Assembly (NCBI RefSeq): GCF_002250655.1
Contig: NZ_NOZR01000004.1
Location: 186,001 to 250,000, forward strand
DNA: 64,000 nucleotides
From: Mycolicibacterium sphagni
GTDB lineage: Bacteria > Actinomycetota > Actinomycetes > Mycobacteriales > Mycobacteriaceae
Direction: 5' to 3'
Positions within the stretch are counted from its first letter, which is position 1. The number at the start of each line of letters is the position of its first letter. A program made the translations under genes and the position numbers. The notes under the pieces were generated by a model, which was not told where the DNA came from, did no database searches, and saw only the letters and a list, made by a program, of their open reading frames with translations. Shown in pieces: positions 1-8,895 of the stretch.

Positions 1-456
1 GTTGGTCACCACTAGTCCGGCGACGTAGTCGCTGACGTTGTCCGCGGAAATCGTTGTCCCGACTTCGATGTCACGACCGATGACGAGCCCGATCTCCACC
101 TCGTAATCGAGGAGCTTGACGTGGGAGGGTTTGCGAACCGGTGCGAATGGGCCGCTGATCGACGCCGAGGACTTGCGGAAGAACGTCAACGGAACGGTCT
201 TGGGGTCCATGCCGGCGTCGCGGACGTGGGAGGCGAAGTTCGTCATCTGGGCCACCACCCGGCACGGTGTGGTCACCGGGGAGCGAAGGTCGAGCCTCGT
301 GATGTCGACGGTATCGCTGCTGTGCGCGGCGGCCTCGATCGCGGAACGGTCGGTCAGCAGTTCCGCGGTGGTCTGCGCCGACGTGTCGATCCTTGCCGCA
401 CCGGTCGGGGCCGCAGCCCACCACGAGTCTGCGGTGCGAAAGACGGAAATGGTCAT
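1..456 (-). CDS. Fumarylacetoacetate hydrolase family protein, 3' end outside window
   Basis: The first 152 residues are visible and the C-terminus runs off the left edge. The N-terminal half resembles the small domain of FAH-family enzymes. Around residues 115-130 it carries the family hallmark LLDYEVEIGLVIGR, where the two Glu help to form the metal site. Family members hydrolyse C-C bonds of acylpyruvates or isomerise and decarboxylate ring-cleavage products in aromatic catabolism, in the cytoplasm. The ATG at 456 overlaps the stop of the upstream VOC gene (ATGA, 453-456), so the two are probably translationally coupled. An extradiol-dioxygenase-like protein next to an FAH hydrolase fits a meta-cleavage pathway. 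The substrate cannot be told. Confidence 0.82.
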   Translation of the reverse strand, partial: MTISVFRTADSWWAAAPTGAARIDTSAQTTAELLTDRSAIEAAAHSSDTVDITRLDLRSPVTTPCRVVAQMTNFASHVRDAGMDPKTVPLTFFRKSSASISGPFAPVRKPSHVKLLDYEVEIGLVIGRDIEVGTTISADNVSDYVAGLVVTN

Positions 457-1571
457 GAGGCGGCAACTTTCAGCAATCCGATGAGGCGTTTGACGTCGAA
501 CTCATTGTTCTCGCGCAGAGCGGTGATCATCGAAACCACCTCGTGGCGAGCATGTTTGGGCCTGGTGCCCAGGAAGTCCGCCGTTGCCGGCGGTCCCCAC
601 TGGGCCAAGCCCGAAGCGGTGAAGGGCGCCCAGCCCGGCTCGAGGGTGCTGTCGAACATGTCGCCGTCGGTGAAATGCTCGACCAGGAATCCGTCCGGAT
701 CGCGCCAATAGTCGAACAGCTGGCTGCCCTGGATATGGCGGCCGATGCCCCACGACCGGAAGTAGCCCTGCGCGCTGAGGTATTCGCCGCCGGCGGCCAG
801 CGCATCGAGATCGCTGACCTGGTAAGCGGAATGGACGTAGCGGTTGGCCGGGCCCAGGGCCAGCGCAAGCGTGTGGTGATCGGTCGGGATGGATCCGCGG
901 TCGCAGCGAATGAAGCTCATGGTGGGTCCGCGGTCGCGTTGGCCGGGGAAGTAGAGGAAGTCGCTGACGATGAGGCCGAGGTTGTCGAGATACCAGTTCA
1001 GAGTCTCGAGGTATGTCGTGGACTGCATCACGATATGGCCCAGCCGCTGCACGGTCGCGGGTGCTCGCTGGGGCCGCTGCGTGGTGTTGACGCGAGTGGC
1101 CTGCCGCCCGACGTTGAACACCTGCGGCGGTTGCGCGGGGAGTTCGGGCAGTTCGTGCATCCCCGCGACGACTGTGACCGGAATGCTGCCGGGGTCGGCG
1201 AGCTGAACCGACAGACCGCCGATCGACTCCGGCAGCACCCGTGTCGGGGCGTTGTGTGCCGCTGCGAGCGCGCGCACGTCGGCCTCGTCCGCTGCCTTGA
1301 AGGCCAGTCCACGGAAGCGCGTCTGCGTCCCCCGACGGATCAGAACGCACGGGGCGCCCGCATCTGCGCCACGTAAGTGCAGGTTGTCACTGGTACGGGT
1401 GACGGTGTGGAAACCGAAGGCCTCGGCAAAAACGTCGGCGGCGGCCAGGTCGGGCTTGTCGAATTCCAGCCAGGCGAGGTCGTGCACCTTGATGACCGGG
1501 TTCCGTGACCTACCCGAATGCTCACCGTGCAGCGCGCCGTGTTCGCTGTGCACGTCGACGACCTTGCTCAC
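453..1571 (-). CDS. Two-domain VOC / extradiol dioxygenase-like protein
   Basis: This 372-residue protein has two vicinal-oxygen-chelate halves. The C-terminal half keeps a plausible 2-His-1-Glu metal set: His in LGHIV, His in DHHTL and Glu in FLVEHF. That is the arrangement of catechol 2,3-dioxygenase and 2,3-dihydroxybiphenyl dioxygenase, which open catecholic rings with Fe(II) and O2. I chose the GTG at 1571 because AGGAGG lies five bases upstream. An in-frame ATG at 1586 would place its ribosome site in the operator-like palindrome at 1594-1607. The gene is coupled to the downstream FAH-family gene and divergent from a P450, suggesting an aromatic or terpenoid degradation cluster. A non-dioxygenase VOC role cannot be excluded. 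Confidence 0.82.
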   Translation of the reverse strand: MSKVVDVHSEHGALHGEHSGRSRNPVIKVHDLAWLEFDKPDLAAADVFAEAFGFHTVTRTSDNLHLRGADAGAPCVLIRRGTQTRFRGLAFKAADEADVRALAAAHNAPTRVLPESIGGLSVQLADPGSIPVTVVAGMHELPELPAQPPQVFNVGRQATRVNTTQRPQRAPATVQRLGHIVMQSTTYLETLNWYLDNLGLIVSDFLYFPGQRDRGPTMSFIRCDRGSIPTDHHTLALALGPANRYVHSAYQVSDLDALAAGGEYLSAQGYFRSWGIGRHIQGSQLFDYWRDPDGFLVEHFTDGDMFDSTLEPGWAPFTASGLAQWGPPATADFLGTRPKHARHEVVSMITALRENNEFDVKRLIGLLKVAAS

Positions 1572-1593
1572 CGCGACCTCCTGCATTACCGTA

Positions 1594-1607
1594 TGACGAA
1601 ATCGTCA
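1594..1607. promoter_or_regulatory. Operator-like palindrome between VOC and P450 genes
   Basis: TGACGAAATCGTCA is a perfect inverted repeat (TGACGA / TCGTCA, 2-base centre). It is flanked by imperfect GTAT/ATAC extensions and sits in the short divergent promoter region of the dioxygenase-like and P450 genes. The position fits a TetR-, MarR- or GntR-type repressor site acting on both. The regulator is not in the window. Confidence 0.45.
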
Positions 1608-1645
1608 CATACGACGGAATGCTCAGTCAAGGTGAGGTCCGGAGA

Positions 1646-2830
1646 ATGCGCCAGGTTCGCGATGTCGCGGAATATCGACCAGATATTTATGCCCGCAGTG
1701 CGATCCTCGACCCGTACCCGCACTATCGACGGCTGCGTGAGATGGGCCCGGTCGTATGGTTGCCCCGGCAGCGCGTCTACGCGCTCTCGCGATACGTGGA
1801 GTGCAAGGCTGTACTGCGCGACGACGCGGCCTTCATCTCCGGCAACGGAGTAGCGCTCAACCGCATTAGTAACCGACTCTCCCGAGGTACCACGCTCAAC
1901 AGCGACGGCGCCGAACACGAGCGGCGCCGCAAATTGGTCGCGCACCGGTTGCTACCTCGTGCCCTGCAGTCCATCGCCGAGACTGTCGATCGGCTCGCGG
2001 CGGAGGTTGTCGATGCTGCGATGGCCCGGGGCGAGATCGATGGCGTGGAGATGGCCTCGGCACTCCCGCTGGCAGTCGTGCCGGACCTGGTGGGATGGCC
2101 CCATGATCGACGACGACACCTGATCGACTGGGCCGGAGCTACTTTCGATGCACTCGGGCCACTCAACGGGCAGGCGATCACTTCGGTCGCCGGAACGGTT
2201 CAAATGTTGCGGTTCGCGAGGAGCGTCGTTCGCCGGCGCACTGTGCTCGACGGCAGCATGGCTCATGAACTGCTGATCGCCGCAGACGAAGGCAAACTGG
2301 CACACAAGGAGTGCCCGCCGCTCCTGGTCGACTACATCGCGCCCTCCCTGGACACCACTATCAGCGCGATTTCCAATGCGCTGCACCTGTTCGCCGCGCA
2401 CCACGATCAGTGGCAGCTGCTCAGGGCTGAGCCGCACCGAATTCCCAACGCCGTCAACGAGGTAATCCGCTACGAGTCGCCACTGCGCGCCTTTTCCCGC
2501 CAGGCCCGCGCAGACACCGACGTCGCGGGGGTTGTCGTGCCTGCAGGCGCGCGCGTGCTGGTGCTGTATGCGTCGGCAAACCGCGACGAGCGCGAGTGGA
2601 ACCAACCCGAGGTTTTCGACATCACACGCGATGCCGGACGTCAGATCGGCTTCGGTCAAGGTGCCCATGCCTGTGCCGGGCAGGGTCTGGCCCGATTGGA
2701 GGCCGCGGCGCTGCTACGCGCGCTGGTGGCGCGCGTTTCCCGTATCGACCAGCTCGGACCACCCGTATGGGCGATGAATAACATCATCCGGCGTCATAAA
2801 CGGCTGCCGCTGAAATTGGTTGCCGCCTAG
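1646..2830 (+). CDS. Cytochrome P450
   Basis: A 394-residue soluble bacterial P450 monooxygenase. It carries the K-helix ExxR motif (EVIR in NEVIRYESPL) and the heme-binding loop FGQGAHACAG with Cys343 as the proximal thiolate. The I-helix reads APSLDTT: the acid-Thr pair is kept, but Pro-Ser replaces the usual Gly-rich part. An ATG at 1646 is preceded by AAGGTGAGG at 8-base spacing; an in-frame ATG at 1619 has a weaker ribosome site. The gene is divergent from the VOC/FAH pair and shares its palindrome. Its stop overlaps that of the convergent sulfatase gene. No ferredoxin gene is adjacent, so redox partners must be elsewhere. The substrate is unknown. Confidence 0.92.
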   Translation: MRQVRDVAEYRPDIYARSAILDPYPHYRRLREMGPVVWLPRQRVYALSRYVECKAVLRDDAAFISGNGVALNRISNRLSRGTTLNSDGAEHERRRKLVAHRLLPRALQSIAETVDRLAAEVVDAAMARGEIDGVEMASALPLAVVPDLVGWPHDRRRHLIDWAGATFDALGPLNGQAITSVAGTVQMLRFARSVVRRRTVLDGSMAHELLIAADEGKLAHKECPPLLVDYIAPSLDTTISAISNALHLFAAHHDQWQLLRAEPHRIPNAVNEVIRYESPLRAFSRQARADTDVAGVVVPAGARVLVLYASANRDEREWNQPEVFDITRDAGRQIGFGQGAHACAGQGLARLEAAALLRALVARVSRIDQLGPPVWAMNNIIRRHKRLPLKLVAA

Positions 2831-4590
2831 CGGAATAACCGCCGGAGGCGCTTGGCCGGCGGTCGCCGCGAGGCGTATGGCCACGGGTTGTTGCGTTCAG
2901 GAACGGCGTCGGCGCGCACCTGCTTGAGCTGTGCCCGCAGGTGCGCTCTCAGTTCGTGCAGCTCGGGATCGGTCCAGCGGTTGATCGCCTCGATCGGATC
3001 GCCGGTCAGGTCGTAGAGCTCCCACTGATCGTCCAGTGGGCTGGTGCGGTAGGTCTCCCCGCCCAGGCCGTTGGCCGCCAGGTGTCGCACCCCGGGTTCG
3101 GTCCAGGTACCGGGGTCGTCGAAGGTGCGAACCAGCTTCCATAGGCGCCCGTCCACCCTCGTCACAAGCCCCTCGAAGTTGGCTGAGGTATGGGCCGGTA
3201 TCCGGATACGCAGTGGTGCAGGGGGATTCACGGTCTGCCTGAGGCGCCGGCCTAACCCTGAGGCGCCGGTATCGCCTTCGAGCATGTTGTCGCGGGTCAT
3301 GATGTACACCGCGCGGCTCTCGTCGTCGGGCGCTCCGTCGACGATCGGCATCAGATCACGCCCCGGCAGGGGATGTACCTCCGAAAAGGACTCGGAAAGC
3401 GTTGCCGCAACGGCCGTTACGTCGATGCCGGCGGCGCCGAGCAAGGTCGGCACCAGGTCGACATGTGACGTCGGCGATGTGACCAGGCGCCGCGTGGTGG
3501 CGCGGTCGCCGACCCGGGCGATCACGAACGGTACGCGGGTCGCTTCGTCGTAGAGGTTGAACCACTTCTGGTGCAGACCACCGTGCGCGCCGAGTAGATC
3601 ACCGTGATCGGCTGTGCGCACCAGCACGGCGTCATCTGATCCGCCCTTGGTCACCGCAGCCCGCACCCGGTCGATCGGGCCGTCCACCTCGGCATGCAGC
3701 CGGTAGTAAAGATCGCGATAGCGCTGCGCGCCATGGTCGTACACCCATTGGATCGCGGGCGCGGGGCCGTATCCGGAGTAGTAGGCCTCTCGGAACGCGA
3801 TCTGGGCGGCGGGCTTGGTGCGCAGATCTTCGTCCGCCGTCGGCGCGGCGGGAACCGGTGGCGGGTCGAGCGGCGACGACTCCAACGGGCTGCGCGTGGC
3901 CCATGTCGGGAACAGCACGATGTCGTGCGGATTGACGAAACTCGCCACGAGCAGGAAGGGCCGCAGCGCGGCGTCGTCCCCGGCGCGCCTGCGGGCGTAG
4001 CGGTCCTGCAGCCAGGCCACCACCCGGTCGGCGATCAGCGGATCACGACGGATGCCGCTGTTGGCCAGCCCGGCTCCGTGCGGCTCGGGCCCGACCCAGC
4101 CGGAGAAGCCGAACGGGGCCAGTGGCTCGGCGGCCAGATAGCGACGTACCGCGGCCGGGTCGACGGTGCCGTCGTCGTCGTTGGTCGCCAGCGGGCCGCC
4201 GGTCCGCGGGTCGGTCAGGTCCGCGTGCGAAATGTGCCACTTGCCGTCGTAGTGCGTGTCGTAGCCCGCTGCGCGAAACCAGTTGCCCAAGGTGGGCACC
4301 TCCCCGCGCCGCAGCCATCGCATCCGGGAATCGTCGAAGGCCTTGCCGATGCCGTCGGTCTGGGTGACGCCGTGCAGATCGGGGTAGTGCCCGGTGAAGA
4401 TCGTGGGCCGGCTCGGCACGCAGGCCAGCGAACCCGTGTAGTGGTGGCCGAAGCTGACGCCGTGTTCGTCGAACCATCGCCGGCCGCTCAACGCGCGCTG
4501 TCGCCACGCGAGCACGTCACCGGACTCATAAGGAGGGATTGCACGTTCCTCGTCGGTCATCACGATGATGATGTCGGGGCGGTCAGACAT
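2827..4590 (-). CDS. Sulfatase (formylglycine-dependent, alkaline phosphatase superfamily)
   Basis: A 587-residue type I sulfatase that hydrolyses sulfate esters. The core signature C-x-P-S-R occurs as CVPSRP with Cys57, the residue converted to formylglycine by FGE. The N-terminal DIIIVMTDEER strand and a later DHGD motif supply metal-binding acids. There is no signal peptide, so it is probably cytoplasmic. The ATG at 4590 is preceded by GGAGGG and overlaps the end of the SRPBCC gene by 8 bases, so the two form an operon. Its stop codon overlaps that of the convergent P450. The C-terminus is Arg-rich. The substrate, perhaps an aryl or steroid sulfate, cannot be told from the sequence. Confidence 0.92.
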   Translation of the reverse strand: MSDRPDIIIVMTDEERAIPPYESGDVLAWRQRALSGRRWFDEHGVSFGHHYTGSLACVPSRPTIFTGHYPDLHGVTQTDGIGKAFDDSRMRWLRRGEVPTLGNWFRAAGYDTHYDGKWHISHADLTDPRTGGPLATNDDDGTVDPAAVRRYLAAEPLAPFGFSGWVGPEPHGAGLANSGIRRDPLIADRVVAWLQDRYARRRAGDDAALRPFLLVASFVNPHDIVLFPTWATRSPLESSPLDPPPVPAAPTADEDLRTKPAAQIAFREAYYSGYGPAPAIQWVYDHGAQRYRDLYYRLHAEVDGPIDRVRAAVTKGGSDDAVLVRTADHGDLLGAHGGLHQKWFNLYDEATRVPFVIARVGDRATTRRLVTSPTSHVDLVPTLLGAAGIDVTAVAATLSESFSEVHPLPGRDLMPIVDGAPDDESRAVYIMTRDNMLEGDTGASGLGRRLRQTVNPPAPLRIRIPAHTSANFEGLVTRVDGRLWKLVRTFDDPGTWTEPGVRHLAANGLGGETYRTSPLDDQWELYDLTGDPIEAINRWTDPELHELRAHLRAQLKQVRADAVPERNNPWPYASRRPPAKRLRRLFR

Positions 4591-5026
4591 GTTGGCCCTC
4601 CACTCGTTTCGCCAGTGCGGCGAGTAGCGCATCAAGTTGCTTGGCAGAGACACGGGTGACGATGGCTTCCGCAATCCGGTGCAGCGGGCCGGAAACGGTG
4701 ACGGTGCTCCCCAGCGTCACCGTGGTCGCGCCGGCCGACGGGATGAGTGTCCAGCGACTGCTCACCGCCAGCCAGCGGGGGAAGCCTTCGACGTCGTAGG
4801 CCAAAGTGCCCGGCGGATCGAACTCGGTGATTTGCTCGACGAGGGTGTTCCGGCCGACCTGAACGCGGCGGGTGGTGCCGATACCGACGTCTTGGGCGTG
4901 CGGGCTCAACAGGCAGGAATGGTCCACGAAGTCGGCCCACGCGCCGATGGCGCCGAAGTCGGCCAGGACATCCCAAATTGCTTGCTGCTCGGCCGCTACC
5001 GTCCGTGTGCGGCGAATCTCGGCCAC
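4583..5026 (-). CDS. SRPBCC (polyketide cyclase/START-like) family protein
   Basis: A 147-residue protein of the START/Bet v 1 superfamily. It shows the usual N-terminal strand ([10 protein letters not shown]), [19 protein letters not shown] helix-turn, and a C-terminal long helix after a beta-sheet region. Family members bind hydrophobic ligands and some act as cyclases or coenzyme Q-type binding proteins. The GTG at 5026 is chosen from the start of homology; in-frame GTG 5044 or TTG 5038 are alternatives. The gene is upstream of, and overlaps, the sulfatase gene, and is divergent from mbtK. Specific function unknown. Confidence 0.75.
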   Translation of the reverse strand: MAEIRRTRTVAAEQQAIWDVLADFGAIGAWADFVDHSCLLSPHAQDVGIGTTRRVQVGRNTLVEQITEFDPPGTLAYDVEGFPRWLAVSSRWTLIPSAGATTVTLGSTVTVSGPLHRIAEAIVTRVSAKQLDALLAALAKRVEGQHV

Positions 5027-5111
5027 CGCATCATTCAACCCCACCCGCGGGCGGGATGTCGGGAGATCGGACCCACCGCTGCCGCGGCGCCGTGGGCTAC
5101 GCTCCCCAACG

Positions 5112-5711
5112 ATGACCGAGCTTGTTCTTGCCCGCGCGCTCACCGAGCTGCCCGCTGAGGTGGCAGCGGTGCCGGCTCCGCCAGTGCCGATCGTCGAGTC
5201 GCCGTACGCGCTGCGCGCGGCGACGGAGTCCGATGCCGACATGGTCGCCGAGTGGATGAACCGGCCGCATCTGGCCGAGGCGTGGGAATACGATTGGCCG
5301 GTGGAGCGCTGGCGCAAGCACCTGCTGGCTCAACTCGGCGGCAGCTATTCGCTGCCGCTCATCGCCAGCCTCAACGGTGTTGCCGGTGCGTATCTCGAAA
5401 TCTACCGGGCCGCTAAGGATTCGATCGCACCCTGCTATGACGCCGATCCCTGGGACGTCGGGTTGCATGCCGCGATCGCGGATCTGAGCGCGGTCAACCG
5501 GGGCTTGGCTCCTCGCCTGCTGCCGCGGATCGTCGCCAGCCTGTTCGCCACCGAACCTCGCTGTCGACGAGTCATGTTCGACCCTGATCACCGCAACACC
5601 GCGGCGCGGCGGCTGTGTGAGTTCGTCGGATGCCAGTTCCTCGGCGAGTACGACATGTCGAACCGGCGGATGGCCCTCTACTCGTTCGAACGGCCGATCA
5701 ACGTGGCGTAG
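5112..5711 (+). CDS. mbtK: Mycobactin lysine-N-acyltransferase MbtK
   Basis: A 199-residue GNAT-fold acyltransferase that moves a long acyl chain from the carrier MbtL to the hydroxylated epsilon-amino group of lysine in mycobactin. It has the siderophore-acyltransferase features [15 protein letters not shown] near the N-terminus, a central GAYLEIYRA strand, and the acyl-CoA/ACP loop with [11 protein letters not shown] and [11 protein letters not shown] near the end. The M. tuberculosis counterpart is Rv1347c, also next to mbtL-M-N. The ATG at 5112 follows a GC-rich leader without a clear IdeR box, unlike the rest of the pathway. The 3' end overlaps the convergent mbtN gene by 34 bases. It acts in the cytoplasm. 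Confidence 0.93.
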   Translation: MTELVLARALTELPAEVAAVPAPPVPIVESPYALRAATESDADMVAEWMNRPHLAEAWEYDWPVERWRKHLLAQLGGSYSLPLIASLNGVAGAYLEIYRAAKDSIAPCYDADPWDVGLHAAIADLSAVNRGLAPRLLPRIVASLFATEPRCRRVMFDPDHRNTAARRLCEFVGCQFLGEYDMSNRRMALYSFERPINVA

Positions 5712-6826
5712 CCGTCGAAGTCGGGCTTCATCCCGGCCGCGACCAGCTCCCACAGCACCTCGTCGGTACCGCCGCCGACCCGGGCCAGCTTCATGTCTCG
5801 CCACCACCTGCCGAGCGGTGTTTCGTCGACCAGGAATGCCGAACCGCCGAAGATGTGCAGGCATTCGCCAGCGACTTCCTCACCCAGCCGTGCGGCGGTG
5901 ACTTTGAATCCCGCGGCGGTGCGCAGGTCGAGGCGCCCACCGGCGGCGAACCCATCGAGGGCGTGCCGCAGCACGGACACCCGCGCGGACAGGTCGGCGA
6001 TCCGGAGCCGCAGTGCCTGGTGCTCGAAGAGCGTCTGGCCGAACTGGCGCCGGGTCATCATGCGCGCCAGTGTGATTCCAATGGCCCGCTCACATGAGGC
6101 TGCGACCTGGGCAGCCACCGAGACGCGCTCGTGGGCCAGACCCCAGCTGATCGCGGCCAGTCCGGTGCCAGAGCGCGCCACCAGCGCGTCCTCGGGGACC
6201 CAGGTGTCGATGTGCACAGCTGCGGTATCCAGAGGTCCGGCGCTGAGTTTGCGATATGGCGGTGCGACGTCGACGTTGGTGGCCGGGATCGCGATCAGCG
6301 CGACGTTGCCGTGCCGGCTCGCCGGGTCGTGGTCGACGCTGCGGGCGACCACGATTATGTGATCGGCAATCGGAGACAGCGAGACGAACTTCTTGGTCCC
6401 GCGTACCTCGAATCCGCCGTCGCGCTGGCGAATTGTGGTCTCGCAGATCTGCAGATCCGAGCCACCCGACTCCTCGGATGCGCCGATGCACAGCACCGCG
6501 TCGCCGTCGATGGCTTGCTCGCAGATGTCGCGCAGGTAGTCGGATCTGGCGAAGCGGCGCAGGATCGCGATCGCCGAGTCGTGCAGGCTGACTCCCACAG
6601 CGATGCCGGCCGACATCTGATCGCCGAGGGCCGAGGCCAGCGCGATGAGCTTGCCGAGGTCGGCTTGGGTCTGAGTCGGCTCGCCCCACTTGTGCCGGAA
6701 CACCCCGGACTTGCCCAGGTGCTCGATCAGCTGACGCGGAAACCGTTCGCTGGCTTCGGCATCGACGGTCCAGAGTCTGACCTGTTCGTCGAACGTGGCG
6801 TCCAGGAGGTCGTCGAACTCGCTCAT
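5678..6826 (-). CDS. mbtN: Acyl-ACP dehydrogenase MbtN (FadE14-like)
   Basis: A 382-residue FAD-dependent acyl-CoA dehydrogenase-fold protein. In mycobactin synthesis it introduces the cis double bond into the MbtL-bound acyl chain. It has the N-terminal helical domain, the beta-domain FAD/substrate segment ([26 protein letters not shown]) and the C-terminal helices with [12 protein letters not shown] and IFGGSAFL. The ATG at 6826 is preceded by GAGGGAG. It is the last gene of mbtL-mbtM-mbtN, separated from mbtM by 61 bases. It overlaps the convergent mbtK by 34 bases. Neighbourhood and length match Rv1346. Confidence 0.93.
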   Translation of the reverse strand: MSEFDDLLDATFDEQVRLWTVDAEASERFPRQLIEHLGKSGVFRHKWGEPTQTQADLGKLIALASALGDQMSAGIAVGVSLHDSAIAILRRFARSDYLRDICEQAIDGDAVLCIGASEESGGSDLQICETTIRQRDGGFEVRGTKKFVSLSPIADHIIVVARSVDHDPASRHGNVALIAIPATNVDVAPPYRKLSAGPLDTAAVHIDTWVPEDALVARSGTGLAAISWGLAHERVSVAAQVAASCERAIGITLARMMTRRQFGQTLFEHQALRLRIADLSARVSVLRHALDGFAAGGRLDLRTAAGFKVTAARLGEEVAGECLHIFGGSAFLVDETPLGRWWRDMKLARVGGGTDEVLWELVAAGMKPDFDGYATLIGRSNE

Positions 6827-6887
6827 GCGGCTCCCTCGCTGGCTCGGGCGCCGCTTGTTCTTTGTTGGTTCGCTCCGCGAGCGTCGC

Positions 6888-8438
6888 TCATGCGCCCACC
6901 GATTCCAGTTGGCGCTGTACTTCCAGACGGCGCAGCTTGCCTGATGAGGTGCGGGGCAGCGACCCGGGTGCCAGCAGCATGACGGTGGCAGGAGCGACAC
7001 CGCAGACCGCGGCCACCCGTTGTGCCACCGCACTGCGTGCGGCGGCTTCGTCACGGCCGCGAAACTCGGCTGCCACCAACAACCCCGGGCGCGGCGAACC
7101 GGGCGGTGTGCCTACGGCCACGACCGCGCCCTCGCGCACACCCGGAATCTGGGCGACGACCTGCTCGACCTCGGTGGGGAAGATGTTGCGGCCGGCGATC
7201 CAGATGATCTCCTTGGCCCGGCCGCAGACGACCAGGCCGTCATCGGTGAGATAGCCGAGATCACCTGTCGGGAACCAATTCTCGATACAGGTGGCGTCCT
7301 GCCCGAGGTATCCATTCATCATCGAGGTACCCCGGATCTCCACCTGCCCGACGCCGGGAGGAGCGCCGTCGAACGGTACAGTGCGGATGTCCATGCCGTC
7401 GATGGGTGGTCCGAGAATCGCGTGGCGCTGTTTACCCGTCGGCCCGTCGAGTTCGTCGACCAGGAGCCCGGTACCGGCAGCGGGCATGGTGACCGCGCAC
7501 ACGGACTCGGCCAGGCCGTAAGCCGGGGCTGCGGCCGATGCATGAAATCCGAACGGCGCCAATGCTGTTTCGAATCGAGTGAGGCCGTCGCAGTCAATCG
7601 GCTCACCGCCGTTGATGGCGACGCGCACGCTGCCGAGGTCGACATCGGCGACGCGGCTCGCGTACTTGCCAATCAGGTTGTAGGCGAAATTCGGCCCAGC
7701 GGTGATGGTGGCGCGGCTCTCGGAGAGCCACTTCAGCCAGCGGAACGGCGAGGCGGCGAAGGCCGCCGTCGGTGCCAGCCACAGCGGCATGCCCGCGATC
7801 GCCGAGGTGACCAGGCAGGTCAATCCCATGTCGTGGTACAGCGGGAGCCACAGGCAGCCCAGGTCCTGGGCGGCGTCGACGCCGAGACGCTGAATCAGTC
7901 CACGGGTATTGCTGAGTACTGCCTGCGGGGACAGAGCCGCAGTGCGGGGCTGGCCGGTGGAGCCGGCCGTTCCCTGGAGGATCGCGACGTCGCTGTGCGC
8001 GGCGACCACGTCACCGGACCGGTGACGGTTGACCTCCGCGACGTCCCGCACGGGCACCGGTGAGCCGTCGTCGAGCAGCATGCTCAACTCGGCACCGTGG
8101 CTTAAAACGGTGCCCACGCCGATATCGCGGAAGCGATTGAGTGTGGCGGGCACCCACTGTGCCGGGTCGGCACCGCGGGTCATGGTTGGCAGGATCGACA
8201 CACTGCGCCCGGAGATCAGCGCGCCGAACAGCGCGGCGACCAGATCGATTGTGGGCTCACCGACGAGACCTATTGTGTGAGAGTTGGTTTCGTGAATGAG
8301 AGAAGCTGCCTGCTGGGCGCGTGCGTGGACCTCGGGCCACGGATAGGGGCGCCAGGTATCGGTCTCGCGATCGAGGACGGTCAGCTCACCCGTCGACGAG
8401 GTCATCGACTCCGTCAACGCTGATGCCAGCGGCGTCAT
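6888..8438 (-). CDS. mbtM: Long-chain fatty acid-ACP ligase MbtM (FadD33-like)
   Basis: A 516-residue adenylate-forming enzyme that activates a fatty acid with ATP and loads it onto the phosphopantetheine of MbtL. Motifs in order: the P-loop as [12 protein letters not shown] (an unusual variant of the Ser/Thr-rich loop, as is typical for FadD33), [29 protein letters not shown], and the C-terminal catalytic Lys in SSGKLRR. The start overlaps the mbtL stop by 4 bases, indicating coupling. It is probably co-transcribed from the IdeR-boxed promoter ahead of mbtL. The M. tuberculosis counterpart is Rv1345. Confidence 0.93.
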   Translation of the reverse strand: MTPLASALTESMTSSTGELTVLDRETDTWRPYPWPEVHARAQQAASLIHETNSHTIGLVGEPTIDLVAALFGALISGRSVSILPTMTRGADPAQWVPATLNRFRDIGVGTVLSHGAELSMLLDDGSPVPVRDVAEVNRHRSGDVVAAHSDVAILQGTAGSTGQPRTAALSPQAVLSNTRGLIQRLGVDAAQDLGCLWLPLYHDMGLTCLVTSAIAGMPLWLAPTAAFAASPFRWLKWLSESRATITAGPNFAYNLIGKYASRVADVDLGSVRVAINGGEPIDCDGLTRFETALAPFGFHASAAAPAYGLAESVCAVTMPAAGTGLLVDELDGPTGKQRHAILGPPIDGMDIRTVPFDGAPPGVGQVEIRGTSMMNGYLGQDATCIENWFPTGDLGYLTDDGLVVCGRAKEIIWIAGRNIFPTEVEQVVAQIPGVREGAVVAVGTPPGSPRPGLLVAAEFRGRDEAAARSAVAQRVAAVCGVAPATVMLLAPGSLPRTSSGKLRRLEVQRQLESVGA

Positions 8439-8677
8439 CCGGCTTTGTTTCGGATAGCCGCGTCAAGGTCGCCAAGAGTGTTGCAGGTCAACAACTCTTC
8501 CTCCGACAACACGACGCCGAGCTTTTCTTCGATGGCGACCATGCCGACTGCGAACGCCACTGAATCGAGACCGACCTCGTCGATCAAGTGGGAGTCCGGG
8601 GTGAACCGCGATACGTCGATCTGGAGATCCTCGCGGAAGATGCTCGCAAGCCCGCCACTGATCGTCGATGAGTCCAT
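8435..8677 (-). CDS. mbtL: Acyl carrier protein MbtL
   Basis: An 80-residue acyl carrier protein, all-helical. The phosphopantetheine attachment Ser lies in [10 protein letters not shown] around residue 39. MbtM charges it, MbtN desaturates its acyl chain, and MbtK transfers the chain to the lysine of mycobactin. It is the first gene of the leftward mbtL-M-N operon and its stop overlaps the mbtM start. An IdeR-box-like 19-mer begins about 25 bases upstream of the ATG, so iron-dependent repression is expected. Counterpart Rv1344. Confidence 0.92.
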   Translation of the reverse strand: MDSSTISGGLASIFREDLQIDVSRFTPDSHLIDEVGLDSVAFAVGMVAIEEKLGVVLSEEELLTCNTLGDLDAAIRNKAG

Positions 8678-8701
8678 GGCAGGGAAGGGTACGTCATCAA
8701 C

Positions 8702-8720
8702 TATGGTAAGGCTACCCTTA
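8702..8720. promoter_or_regulatory. IdeR box, mbtL-proximal
   Basis: TATGGTAAGGCTACCCTTA matches 14 of 19 positions of the consensus TTAGGTTAGSCTAACCTAA by hand count. It lies just upstream of mbtL, where iron-loaded IdeR would block transcription of mbtL-M-N. Confidence 0.75.
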
Positions 8721-8803
8721 CGGACTAAGGGCAGCCGTTGAGGGATCTTCCAGCCATCTGTTGGTCGAAAAAGGCCAGCTAGTAGCCGGCGAAGCGCTGT
8801 AAC

Positions 8804-8822
8804 TATGGTTAGGCATACCTAT
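8804..8822. promoter_or_regulatory. IdeR box, distal site ahead of porin-like gene
   Basis: TATGGTTAGGCATACCTAT matches 14 of 19 consensus positions. It is one of a pair 25 bases apart in the 218-base divergent region between mbtL and the gene at 8896. Confidence 0.72.
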
Positions 8823-8828
8823 TGAAAC

Positions 8829-8847
8829 TTAGGTAAGTCTCAGCTAA
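8829..8847. promoter_or_regulatory. IdeR box, proximal site ahead of porin-like gene
   Basis: TTAGGTAAGTCTCAGCTAA matches 15 of 19 consensus positions and ends 48 bases before the GTG at 8896. With the site at 8804-8822 it gives tandem operators for the secreted protein gene. Confidence 0.74.
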
Positions 8848-8895
8848 CGTCCAGCCGTCGCTATCGGCGCAGGAAATAAATTCAAAGGAGAAGTC

